Shown piece after piece: positions 26,662-34,994 of a stretch of 64,000 nucleotides of DNA; within the stretch, counting starts at the first letter, position 1, and each line of letters begins with the position of its first letter. The position numbers were made by a program, and so were the translations under genes. The notes beneath the pieces were generated by a model that saw nothing but the letters and a program-made list of their open reading frames with translations, was not told the origin of the DNA and ran no database searches. This stretch comes from Streptomyces sp. NBC_00654 (GTDB lineage Bacteria > Actinomycetota > Actinomycetes > Streptomycetales > Streptomycetaceae), in assembly GCF_026341775.1 (NCBI RefSeq), contig NZ_JAPEOB010000002.1, positions 62,001-126,000 on the forward strand, given 5' to 3'.

Positions 26662-27288
26662 TCAGCTGGTGGTTGCGCCGACATCTCCTTGGTACGCCGG
26701 GGCCGGGGCGCAGTACGTGTCTGGATCACGATCGTCCCGCGCGGTGGCGCATCGACGTGGGAGGTCGTCCCGCCGAGCGGTCACGCGTGGGCGCGGGCCC
26801 TGGGCAAGCCTTCGTCGGAGAGGCTTGCCCAGATCTGCCTTCGGCTTGCCGGTCAGTTCCGCCAGCGGAGCAGGCTGCGGCGGAGCTCGGCATCGTAGCC
26901 CGTCCCGCGGTGCGGCCTGGCGGCTCCCGGCCGCACAGCGGGCTCGCCCGTTCCCGTCAGCGGCCGACCGGTTCGGGGAAGCTCCGACGGCGACGGTCCG
27001 GGTCCGCACACACCCCAGCAACCTCAAGACATCAGCCCTCACGTTCCCGGCTGTGGGAGCAGGCCTCTTCCCGTTCGCCGGTGTCTCAGGTGAAGTCAGA
27101 GAGGTGTCAGCATGCCGGGAGGCCCCCTTACGTGCGGTGTGAGCTGCGGTGATGGGCACGACGCTGGAATCGTTCACGGCACTGGCCGCAGCACTGGATT
27201 CCGGGCCGCCCGGAGGCTGCTCACCACCCCTTGTCCAGGTCGGACGCGGATCCGGGTCGGGCTGCCGGGCGCTGCTGGCGTACGTCAT
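26662..27288 (-). CDS. Doubtful hypothetical protein, 208 residues
   Basis: The ATG at 27288 is preceded by an excellent GAGGAG site, and the first 100 residues (MTYASSARQPDPDPRPTWTR) are polar and low-complexity. The second half is Arg-rich and less convincing. No domain or signal peptide. It may be a disordered protein or a chance frame. Confidence 0.3.
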   Translation of the reverse strand: MTYASSARQPDPDPRPTWTRGGEQPPGGPESSAAASAVNDSSVVPITAAHTARKGASRHADTSLTSPETPANGKRPAPTAGNVRADVLRLLGCVRTRTVAVGASPNRSAADGNGRARCAAGSRQAAPRDGLRCRAPPQPAPLAELTGKPKADLGKPLRRRLAQGPRPRVTARRDDLPRRCATARDDRDPDTYCAPAPAYQGDVGATTS

Positions 27289-27691
27289 GTCGAGGCTCCT
27301 CACGCAGGTGGCGCGGGGGTCCGGTTGGAATTCCCCCGTCACTTGCTAAGGGCTGGCGAAAGCCAACGGTGTGACATCCGCCCGAGCACCGTTACCGAGC
27401 CGCAAGTGCCGGTTCCGTGGTTGAAGAGCGTGGACCATCCTCCGAGCCGCATTGCTCCGTCGATCGCCCAGGCGGTGGAGCGGCAGTCGCATGAACGCGG
27501 GCACTCAGCCTCTGGGTGTCCCCGGAGCCGGAGCCGGTGGCCAACGACCAGTCGACCCCTATCGTCCACTGCGCCGAAGGATGTACAGGGAGGTCGTCCG
27601 CGTGTACGACGCCCCTGACTGGTGGTCGGGCGAGCCTGGAAAGCACACGGGGTTGTCGATAGGAGTCGGCCCTACCGTCACCAGGAGCGCT
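27289..27691. other. Intergenic region upstream of the CPBP protease
   Basis: No gene recognised. The last 30 bp hold the ribosome site CCAGGAGCGCT. Open frames on both strands lack starts with ribosome sites. Confidence 0.35.
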
Positions 27692-28609
27692 ATGACCGAG
27701 CTACACATACGACAACCCGCACCCACACCCACACCCACACCCACACCCACGATCGTCGGGGCCATGGGCCGCGCGTTGGCCGGCGGCCTGATCATGGCGG
27801 TGGCGATCGGTGTCGGCAACGGCCTCGGACCCGTACTGGCGGACGCCACCGGAGCCAGTGGCCTGGCCGCCCGGCTGATCGCTGCGGGCCTCGTCACCGT
27901 CGTGGCCGTGCCGTTTGTCCTGCGTCTGTCACACCCCCGGACGGTCGGCTTCGGTAGTCCGGGCGCGAGCCTACGGGCGTTCCTCACCGGCGTTGGGGTG
28001 ACGGCCGCGGCGGCGGCGCTGGTCCTGGGCGCGGGCACGGCCGTGGGGCTACTCGTCTGGCAGGAGCTGGACCTCGTCACTCTGGTCGGCTTTCTCGTCA
28101 CCAACGCCGTCGTCGCGTTCCTGCTTGAAGCCTTGCCCGAGGAGACGACGCTGCGCGGCTACACCTGGACATCGCTGCGCAGACGGTTCGGGCCCGCACT
28201 GGCGGCGTTCGGCACCACGGCGGTCTTCCTGCTCGTGCCGGGCACCTCGACGCTGGTGACGGTCGGCATTGCCCGGCTGGCCGGTGACGAGCCGGGCCAC
28301 ATCGGCATCGCCCCGGAGGGGCAGCACCCGGTCGATTACCTCATCCTTCTGACGGTGTTCAGCCTGACCCTGATCACCGCCCGTGCGGCCGTGGGTCGCG
28401 CCCCGCTGTGGGCGGCGATCGGCACGCACCTGACCGTCCTGACCGTGAACCGCATCATGCTGCAGGGCGAGGACCGCGACGCGGGCGTGACGGTGGAGCA
28501 GACGTCCGGTGACGCGGTGCTGCTCGTACCGCTGTACCTGGTGGTCGTCGCGATCACATTCCTGGTGTGCCGTCGGGTCACGCGTCGGCACACGCCCGGC
28601 GAAAAGTAG
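27692..28609 (+). CDS. CPBP-family intramembrane glutamic protease
   Basis: The 305-residue membrane protein has about eight hydrophobic segments. Motif 1 is LPEETTLRGY with Glu150, Glu151 and Arg155. Later motifs of the family are weak, though His in AIGTHLTVLTVN may serve as a catalytic-site residue. CPBP proteins include the Rce1 prenyl-protein protease and bacteriocin-immunity relatives. The ATG follows AGGAGC. Residues 10-19 are a (Pro-Thr) run encoded by a 6-bp repeat. Confidence 0.85.
   Translation: MTELHIRQPAPTPTPTPTPTIVGAMGRALAGGLIMAVAIGVGNGLGPVLADATGASGLAARLIAAGLVTVVAVPFVLRLSHPRTVGFGSPGASLRAFLTGVGVTAAAAALVLGAGTAVGLLVWQELDLVTLVGFLVTNAVVAFLLEALPEETTLRGYTWTSLRRRFGPALAAFGTTAVFLLVPGTSTLVTVGIARLAGDEPGHIGIAPEGQHPVDYLILLTVFSLTLITARAAVGRAPLWAAIGTHLTVLTVNRIMLQGEDRDAGVTVEQTSGDAVLLVPLYLVVVAITFLVCRRVTRRHTPGEK
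27721..27750. repeat. 6-bp tandem repeat (ACCCAC)x5 inside the CPBP gene
   Basis: Five perfect ACCCAC units encode the Pro-Thr run behind the start. Change in unit number keeps the frame, so length variation would alter only the N-terminal tail. Confidence 0.9.
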
Positions 28610-28769
28610 GCGGTCTCCGTTACCGGCCTGCTCGATGCCTGGCTCCTGGTCCGCGCAGAGGGCGGGACCGCCGTCCTGGCCGACGACGTCCGGTACAGCC
28701 TTCGCGTCACCGACGCCGACACCCCTGGCTACTGACAGAACTCATGGCAGAACCACTGACATCCGATGG

Positions 28770-30235
28770 CAGAACCCACTGACGTCCTTCTGGCAGACGA
28801 CACCGGCGGGGCATTCGGCTGCGTGGGCGGGGCCGGGCGTATGCCTCACCGGTGGCCAGGACTCTGCCCACCTCGTAGCGATCGGCGGGCCGCTGGTTCT
28901 TCGAACCGGGCGGCCGGCCTGGGCCAGGACGGGTGGGTTTCGGTGCACGCGCTGGTGAGGGGGCCTTCGTGCGGAGGATCCTGAACCCGCGCCGAACCCG
29001 GGCGGGGGTGAGCTTGTTCGGTTCCGCTGGCCGCTCCCACGGGTGGCGGAGTCGGTGACCAGCGGCCGGGCAAGGCGGAGCTTGGTGTGCGCTGCGATCA
29101 CCAGCCACGTCCAGCGGTCCGCCGCCGAGTCACGCAGGCGCGGACGGGTCCAGCCGAGGGTTTGCTTGAGCAGGCGAATCGTGTGCTCAAGGTCGAACCT
29201 GCGCAGGAACGGCTGCCAGCCCGGTCCACGTCGGCCGGGCTCGCGCCGGTGCGCGACCACCAGAGCGCGACCGGCAGCTTCTCGACGGCCAGGCGGATCA
29301 CGGTGCCCTGGATGACTGGCAGTGGCCCGTCGTGCTCCAGCCAGGCCGCGCGGCGCGTCAGCCGCGGGTGGAGCCGGTCCCACGCCTGGGCACCGGCGGT
29401 GCCGTAGCGACGGGTGGCGGTCGTGGTCACCGCCTGTTCGTCGCACCAGGTGACGGCGTCGCCGAAGACGAACTCACCGCCGCGCTTGGGCAGCCGGCCC
29501 CCGGACGGGTTGGCCGGAGCGAACTCTGTGCGGGTCGGCGCCGGGCCACGCATCACCCGGTCCGAGCGGAGCCGGCCGAGGACCCGCACCGGTAGGTCGG
29601 CGAGCAGGTGGGCGATGCGCGGGCGCGTCGTAGTCGGCGTCCATCACCATCAGCACTTCCGGATCACCCTCCTTCCACCGCCCGGCCCCGATCAATCTGC
29701 CGATCACGTCGTGGAGTTGGGTGGTGGTGACGGCGGCCAGGTCGGCGCCGGGCGCCAGCCGCACCGCGTCCAGGACCGCCGTCCAGGACGTGCGCCCGGT
29801 CTCCAGCGCGACGACGAACGAGTACGGCCGGCCGGGGATCATCTGGTGCTTCGCGTCGCCGCGGCCGTAGGTGTGGCAGAACGACCGGCCGGGGCAGGTG
29901 GCGGCGTCTGGCCGCAGCCACGGCGAGACGTCCACCGCGAGCACCGGGCGGCCGTCGGCGGCGCGCGGCAGCGACAGCCCGGCCAACTCGGTCCGCAGCC
30001 GCTCGGCGTCCAGGCGGCGCCGGTTCAGCCCGCCGTACAGGGCTCCGCACCCGCGCCGGTGCTCGGGCGCCAGTGCCAGGTCCACCAGGGTCTTCACCGG
30101 CCCGTCGGTACACAGCACCGCGTCGGTGAACTCGACGGCGCGGTGGAGCAGCAGTTCCCCGCGGGAGGCGAACAGCTGGCCGGGACAGACGGAGTCCTGC
30201 GCGAAGCGGCGCATTTGCCCACCGCGCACCATCGC
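28770..30235 (-). pseudogene. NF041680-type transposase with several frameshifts
   Basis: The N-terminal half is open from about 30232 (SRGELLLHRAVEFTDAVLCT, GRPVLAVDVSPWLRPDAATC, YGRGDAKHQMIPGRPYSFVV, VLMVMDADYDAP) to about 29600. It then shifts frame (VRVLGRLRSDRVMRGPAPTR, VTWCDEQAVTTTATRRYGTA), again near 29230 (FLRRFDLEHTIRLLKQTLGW) and near 29050 (LTPARVRRGFRILRTK). The catalytic Asp residues of this putative DDE enzyme are recognisable but cannot be joined. Streptomyces elements of this type are about 1.5 kb, so the whole length is here, decayed. Confidence 0.8.
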
Positions 30236-30384
30236 ACATGGAAGGCGCCGGAAAATGGCTGCCCAGGCGCCTGAAAGCAGCTGATCCCGACCTCGGCCAA
30301 CACCTACTCGACGGACACCTCACCCTGGCCAGACACGCTGACCCGACACCGCTGACGACCTCAGTCGGAGCGTTCGTCTGCAGG

Positions 30385-30420
30385 CTGCTGGGGATGCTGG
30401 GGATGCTGGGGATGCTGGGG
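30385..30420. repeat. 9-bp tandem repeat
   Basis: About four units of GCTGGGGAT follow one another. The repeat is not inside a recognised gene. Confidence 0.8.
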
Positions 30421-30578
30421 AGCGTAGCGGCAGGGAGATCCAGGGGAAAGATGCACGCGACGCACTGGCTGCTGCCGAGCGGTGCAGTGGCAACCTGAGC
30501 GCCCTCATGTAGTCAGTGTCCGAGCTGGAAGCAGAGATTCGTCGACCAAAATTCTGGGAACGTCACGTCTTCGCGGAA

Positions 30579-30839
30579 TCAACAACGACTCTTCATTTTC
30601 GAGACGATTTCACCCCTTGACCGCAAAAGCTTCGCAATTTCCAGATTGTCATCCAGGTCGGAGTAGTCCCCGCACTGGAGCCGTGGGGAATCGGTCAACC
30701 GCCCGCGCCACCGGCACGCGCAGCTGCCGTCGGTGTCGGCGGCATCCGCGGCAGGAGTGACGGCCTCGATCGCGTGCTTGAGAGTGATGTCCTCGTCCCG
30801 GCTGCCGGGCTCCGGCCTTTCTTGATCTTGCTCGGGCAA
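30579..30839 (-). CDS. Doubtful small protein
   Basis: The frame begins at TTG 30839 and encodes 86 residues including DGSCACRWRGRLTDSPRLQC and GDYSDLDDNLEIAKLLRSRG. The second half reads like a real acidic protein, and the DNA here is less GC-rich than usual. There is no ribosome site. It may be the tail of a lost gene. Confidence 0.3.
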   Translation of the reverse strand: MPEQDQERPEPGSRDEDITLKHAIEAVTPAADAADTDGSCACRWRGRLTDSPRLQCGDYSDLDDNLEIAKLLRSRGEIVSKMKSRC

Positions 30840-31016
30840 AGGGTCGTTTATGAGGATGACTCAATGACTCGTCCCCGGCGTAGATCGCGCTGGATTTGGT
30901 GAGTGGTGGAGCGGTGTACCGATGCTGACGCGGTGGTGGTCTTCGCGCGGGAAGGGCGGGGCCACGGCTGATCTCGTCGTACGCCGTTGTCGGAGGCTGC
31001 TGGCAGTATCGCCGCC

Positions 31017-31889
31017 GTGAACATCATCCGTACCACCCCACCACGGCCGTTCGACGTGGCCGCGGTCTTCCCTCAACTGGCCCCGCTGGCACGCACGACG
31101 ACCCGGCTGCATCCCCGCCCCGGTTCTCCGTCGCCGTACGACAGTTCGGTCGGCGGGCCGCTGCTGTGGCCCGCCGGGCAGCCATGGCTGTACTGCGACA
31201 AGTGGCACGAGGGTCCGGTCTCCCCCCTTCTGCCAGTGGCGCAGCTGTACGTGCGCGACGTGCCCCTGCTGCGGCCGCCCGGACGGACCGATCTGCTCCA
31301 GGTGCTGTGGTGTCCCTCTGAGCACCCGCCGGAGCACAAGCCCACGACCGAGCTGTTCTGGCGAACCGCCGCCGACGTCACCCACGTCCTCGCCTCGCCG
31401 CCCGAACCGGCCGAGGCGCAGTACGGCTACACGCCGGAGCCGTGCGTGCTCGCACCGGAGCAAGTCACCGAGTACCCCAACTTTCTTGAGTTGGGCAAGG
31501 AGTTGCGGCAGCAGCTGAGTGACTGGAGCGCGTGGCAGGCGGCCGGCGTCGAGTTGGATGATTCCTATGAGGAACCGGATGAGTTCTACTCCGCCGAGTT
31601 GTCCGAAGCTCCCGGATGGAAGGTCGGTGGCTGGCCGCCGTGGGGCCTCACCGATCCCATCGCCCGGTTCTGCATCAACTGTGGCGCCACGATGAGCCCG
31701 TTGCTGACCATCGCCTCGGATGAATGCCGTGACCACAGAAGGGGTTGGGTCCCGTACGAGGACCAGGCCGTCGCCGTAATCGACAACGACAACGTGTCGA
31801 ACCCGCCCGGTATCCAGGTCTCCGACGCGAATAATCTCCAGATCTACTCCTGCCCGAAGTGCTATACACATACCGACCTGATCCAATAG
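31017..31889 (+). CDS. DUF1963/YwqG-like protein with a CxxC pair
   Basis: The 290-residue protein contains GGPLLWPAGQPWLYC near the start and QLYVRDVPLL and DLLQVLWCP in the middle, a pattern of YwqG-like proteins. Two CxxC motifs (FCINCG, SCPKCY) in the C-terminal part probably bind one zinc. The GTG at 31017 is chosen by fit; the ribosome site is weak. Cytoplasmic, role unknown. Confidence 0.7.
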   Translation: MNIIRTTPPRPFDVAAVFPQLAPLARTTTRLHPRPGSPSPYDSSVGGPLLWPAGQPWLYCDKWHEGPVSPLLPVAQLYVRDVPLLRPPGRTDLLQVLWCPSEHPPEHKPTTELFWRTAADVTHVLASPPEPAEAQYGYTPEPCVLAPEQVTEYPNFLELGKELRQQLSDWSAWQAAGVELDDSYEEPDEFYSAELSEAPGWKVGGWPPWGLTDPIARFCINCGATMSPLLTIASDECRDHRRGWVPYEDQAVAVIDNDNVSNPPGIQVSDANNLQIYSCPKCYTHTDLIQ

Positions 31890-32101
31890 GCCAGTGCCGC
31901 AACGGGCGGCTGGTGTGCCCGCCACGGTTTCCGTGCCGACCCGGGCGCGGTCCTGGGTGAGGTAGGTCTACGTACAGGTCGGCCGCCCTGTGCAGGACGC
32001 CTTTGGGCATGAGGGCTGTCGGGCCTGCGCCGCCCGGTCTAACGACCTTGGGTGAAATTGGGGTCGGGGCGTGTTGGCCTGGTGGTTCGGCTGGTGGGTG
32101 A

Positions 32102-33085
32102 TCAGCAGACGGTGTTGCGGGCGAGGACGAGTTCGGTGTTCGTCCGGCGGCGGGTCGGGCGTCGTGCGGAGCGGTCGGAGACCAGCGAGGCGATCGCGAG
32201 GTGGGTCTCGGCGTAGGTCTCGCGTCGGCCGGTGTACCGCTGGAGGGGGCGCCACTGCTTGTACTCGGCGTTGGTGTGCTCCACGCAGATCCGCGCCGGG
32301 GACTGGCGGCGGCGCATCTCGCGCCAGGCCCGCTTGTCCCCGTCGCAGGCGTCCTCGGCCGGCTTCTTCGGAGGGGCGCTGACCTGGCTGGGGAACTCCT
32401 TGGCCAGGCCCTGGTATCCCGAGTCGACCTCGGCCTTCACCCCCGGGTGCCGGCGGAGCTGGTCCGCGATGCCCTCGGTGCGCAGGGCGGTCTGGTCGTG
32501 CATCCGGCCCGGGCGGACGACACCGGAGAACAGCGTGCGGCCCTGCTGGTCGCTGAAGGTGGTGGTCTTGATCGTGTTCTGCTTCTTCTTGCCGGACACG
32601 AAGGCCTTGCGCCCCGGCCGTCCGGCGCGGGGGCGTCGGACCTGAACCTCGGTGCCGTCGATCCGCAGGTCCACGCCTTCAAGATCGGCGTAGGCGAACG
32701 CATCTTCCAAGGTCCGCAGCCTGACGCCGGGGCGGTCGGGCACGGCGAAGCCGCGGGCAGCGAGCAGGGGCCTGACCTGGCGGATCGCGGCGGAGACCGT
32801 GGAGCGGTCCACCCGGTACAGCTCGGCCAGAGCGGCGTGAGGCAGGCCGAGCCGCAGGTGGACGAGGGTGACCAGCAGCCGGTCGACGAACTCCAGCTTC
32901 GGCTTGCGCCCGGCCCCCTCCGCCCGGCGCCGTTTGTAGCCCCGCTGCCGGTCGAGCGCCGACTCACGCCGGGCCCACCAACGCGGCGACAACTCTTCGA
33001 GCAACTCGCCGAGATGTGCGCGAGAGACCCCGGACAGGGCAGGATGGGAGCAGGCCGCACGGCCCAGGTAAGCGTCACAACTCAC
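32102..33085 (-). CDS. IS5-family transposase, uninterrupted
   Basis: The 327-residue enzyme is complete in one frame: helix-turn-helix part (LGLPHAALAELYRVDRSTVS), then the DDE domain with LRIDGTEVQVRRPRAGRPGR (first Asp), GVKAEVDSGYQGLAKEFP (second Asp) and RICVEHTNAEYKQWRPLQRY (Glu). It is the only full-length, single-frame transposase of the window, so it could be active. Terminal repeats could not be fixed. The start is a GTG at 33085. Confidence 0.88.
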   Translation of the reverse strand: MSCDAYLGRAACSHPALSGVSRAHLGELLEELSPRWWARRESALDRQRGYKRRRAEGAGRKPKLEFVDRLLVTLVHLRLGLPHAALAELYRVDRSTVSAAIRQVRPLLAARGFAVPDRPGVRLRTLEDAFAYADLEGVDLRIDGTEVQVRRPRAGRPGRKAFVSGKKKQNTIKTTTFSDQQGRTLFSGVVRPGRMHDQTALRTEGIADQLRRHPGVKAEVDSGYQGLAKEFPSQVSAPPKKPAEDACDGDKRAWREMRRRQSPARICVEHTNAEYKQWRPLQRYTGRRETYAETHLAIASLVSDRSARRPTRRRTNTELVLARNTVC

Positions 33086-33152
33086 CCAACCCGTGCGGCC
33101 CTCCTCACGTCACGGCCCCACCAACACCGGGGCTATTCATCCCCAGGCCGTA

Positions 33153-33314
33153 AGGGCTGTCCCGTAATCCCTGGCGGATCAGCGCGCGGCGTCAGATGCA
33201 GTGCATCGCAAGGCGGAGGGACGCCCGCATACTGGATGTATGCGGACGTTCCGACAACGCCGCGAGGTGCCGTAGCTGTCGTCGTGCGCCCGCCAGGGAT
33301 TACGGGACAGCCCT
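33153..33314. mobile_element. MITE, 162 bp, perfect 25-bp terminal inverted repeats
   Basis: Both ends read AGGGCTGTCCCGTAATCCCT then GGCGG inward and match over all 25 bases. TA flanks both sides (33151-33152, 33315-33316), as in IS630/Tc1-type insertions. The centre has no coding frame. The right edge lies in the last codon of the methyltransferase gene and supplies its TAA stop. The element would need a transposase encoded elsewhere. Confidence 0.85.
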
Positions 33315-34480
33315 TAGGTCAGAGGGTGGTCCGGGGAGTCGAGCCACAGAGTGTGTCCTCCGTCGCTGTGCACGGTCAGCCCGTGGCGGCCGACGCCGGG
33401 GCGGCCGTTGCTTTCCCAGGTCCTATACGCGACGGCGATCTCGGTCCACAGTTGGCGGGGTCCTGCTTGGGTGACGGTGAACTCGGTGGTGTGGATGCCG
33501 TCGAAGTCGACGGTCGCCCAGGACGTACTGGTCGTGTCCCCGACGCGGAGGCGTACGGGGACGTGCTCTCCGGTGGTGTCCCAGGAGAAGAACGCGCCGG
33601 TCACGGTGAGTCCGAGGTGGAACTCGGCGTCCAGATCCCCGCCGGCCACCGCCCACGGCGAGACCTCCGTCACCGACCTCACCTCCAGTATCGGGGCCGC
33701 CTGGCCGTGGTCTCCATGCGGAGTCGTCTCTTCGATGCTGGGCCGCATGGGCATGAAGGAGGCAAAGTCGTGAAACCGGCCCTCCGCGGTACCGCTCGCG
33801 CTGATGGTGAGTGCGAGGGTGCCGTAGCAGCACCAGGACGACGTCCACGGCGTCACGATCCGCCCGCCCGGGATGGTTTGGGCGAGCCAGGCGGGCGGCA
33901 CCTGGTCGACGGAGAACGTGGACAGTACCAGCGCGTACGGCGCCGAGTCAGGCCAGCCCTTACCGGCGTCCCCCACCACCACGGCGGGCGCGTATCCGGT
34001 GGCCTCCAGGTTCCGCTCGCCCTGTTCCGCCAGTACCGGGTCCAGCTCCACCGTGGTGACCCTGCCTTGCCCGAGCAACGCACACAGCAACGCCGCGTTG
34101 AAGCCGGTCCCCGTACCGAACTCGACGACCTTGAAAGGCTGTTGCTGTGTCCACCCGGGAGGGGCGACATTGGCGAGCTGGAGCATGCGCAGCACCATCG
34201 AAGGCATGGATGCCGACGAGGAGGGCAGGCCGTCGCTGAACTGGGTGACCAGGGTCTGGTCCTCGTACGCTGCGGCCATCCACTCCCCCGGGTCTGCTGC
34301 CCGGTCGATGGGCCGGTACCCGCCCTGGCCATCGCGCACCCACACTGTCTCGGGCAGGAACCGGTGACGAGGCACCTCCCGCAGTGCCACGGCCAGTTTG
34401 TCGGACACGGGGTGTCCGAGCTGTTCAGCGATCTCTGCGAGCAGCCCCTGCGTGTTCACCGCTTGGGACGGTGAGTTCAC
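33314..34480 (-). CDS. PIMT-like protein methyltransferase
   Basis: The 388-residue enzyme has the protein-isoaspartyl-methyltransferase fold: VALREVPRHRFLPETVW (33-47), the substrate loop SSSASMPSMVLRML (87-100), the SAM loop VVEFGTGTGFNAALL (118-132), VELDPVLAEQG, and FSVDQVPPAWLAQTIPGG. The 150-residue C-terminal extension (TWESNGRPGVGRHGLTVH) matches enzymes that work with RiPP precursors (FxLD lanthipeptide, graspetide and similar systems), not house-keeping Pcm. GTG start lies 6 bp after the stop of a 39-residue peptide gene. The stop codon comes from the MITE, so the last residues may not be original. Confidence 0.88.
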   Translation of the reverse strand: MNSPSQAVNTQGLLAEIAEQLGHPVSDKLAVALREVPRHRFLPETVWVRDGQGGYRPIDRAADPGEWMAAAYEDQTLVTQFSDGLPSSSASMPSMVLRMLQLANVAPPGWTQQQPFKVVEFGTGTGFNAALLCALLGQGRVTTVELDPVLAEQGERNLEATGYAPAVVVGDAGKGWPDSAPYALVLSTFSVDQVPPAWLAQTIPGGRIVTPWTSSWCCYGTLALTISASGTAEGRFHDFASFMPMRPSIEETTPHGDHGQAAPILEVRSVTEVSPWAVAGGDLDAEFHLGLTVTGAFFSWDTTGEHVPVRLRVGDTTSTSWATVDFDGIHTTEFTVTQAGPRQLWTEIAVAYRTWESNGRPGVGRHGLTVHSDGGHTLWLDSPDHPLT

Positions 34481-34486
34481 CGCAGG

Positions 34487-34606
34487 TTACTTCGTGTCCG
34501 TGGCAGGAGGAGACGGAGGTGGGGGTGGAGGTGGAGGTACGGGGCGGTTCGGCTGGTGTCCGTCATCCCCGATCGGGGATCGGTGCTTGGCGATCACGAC
34601 GTCCAC
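34487..34606 (-). CDS. 39-residue proline-rich peptide, putative methyltransferase partner
   Basis: The frame VDVVIAKHRSPIGDDGHQPN then RPVPPPPPPPPSPPATDTK begins at a GTG with AAGGAG seven bases upstream, the best-placed site in the area. It stops 6 bp before the methyltransferase start, so both are one transcript and probably coupled. Size and position fit a RiPP-type precursor or small accessory peptide. It has Asp-Asp and Asp/Asn-Gly-type sites (GDDGHQPN) on which an isoaspartyl-type methyltransferase could act. No relative is known to me; function is inference. Confidence 0.55.
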   Translation of the reverse strand: MDVVIAKHRSPIGDDGHQPNRPVPPPPPPPPSPPATDTK

Positions 34607-34633
34607 GAGGCATCTCCTTCTTCTCGCCGGTCT

Positions 34634-34762
34634 TCAGGGTAGAGGTTCGGGGCCCGTCAGCGGGAGAACACCGACGAGCCCCGACCCGCACCCGGCCGCG
34701 ATCTCGGTCAGCGGCAGATAGCCGGCGGGCGCGGCTCCGTCGTCGTTCTGCTCCGACCCCAT
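34634..34762 (-). CDS. 42-residue peptide upstream of the methyltransferase pair
   Basis: The frame starts MGSEQNDDGAAPAGYLPLTE and ends GVLPLTGPEPLP, with one Cys in AAGCGSG. Its stop is 27 bp before the next peptide gene. The same frame is open further upstream (to about 34955), so this may be the tail of a decayed larger gene instead. A ribosome site is not clear. Confidence 0.3.
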   Translation of the reverse strand: MGSEQNDDGAAPAGYLPLTEIAAGCGSGLVGVLPLTGPEPLP

Positions 34763-34994
34763 GACGCCGCCGGACCACAGCCGGCTACGGGGTATCGGGG
34801 CCGCAGGCCGTTCCGGCACGCCGCCGGTTGTGCTCCACCAAGCTCTCGGGGTACGTAGCCCGTTGGCGACCCCGCTGGGCTCGGCGGTGCGGTGGACGGC
34901 GATGGAACCGCAGGCGAGGTCTTCGAGCGCCCGGAAACAGGGGACCTCGATGAGGGCCTGGCCTCAGGGCGAGCGTCGCCTGATGCGGCACTGG

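Noticed and set aside
34820..34960. A longer protein continuing into the 42-residue peptide frame
   Set aside because: The frame is open but has no start with a ribosome site, and another frame there reads equally well, so I did not extend the call.
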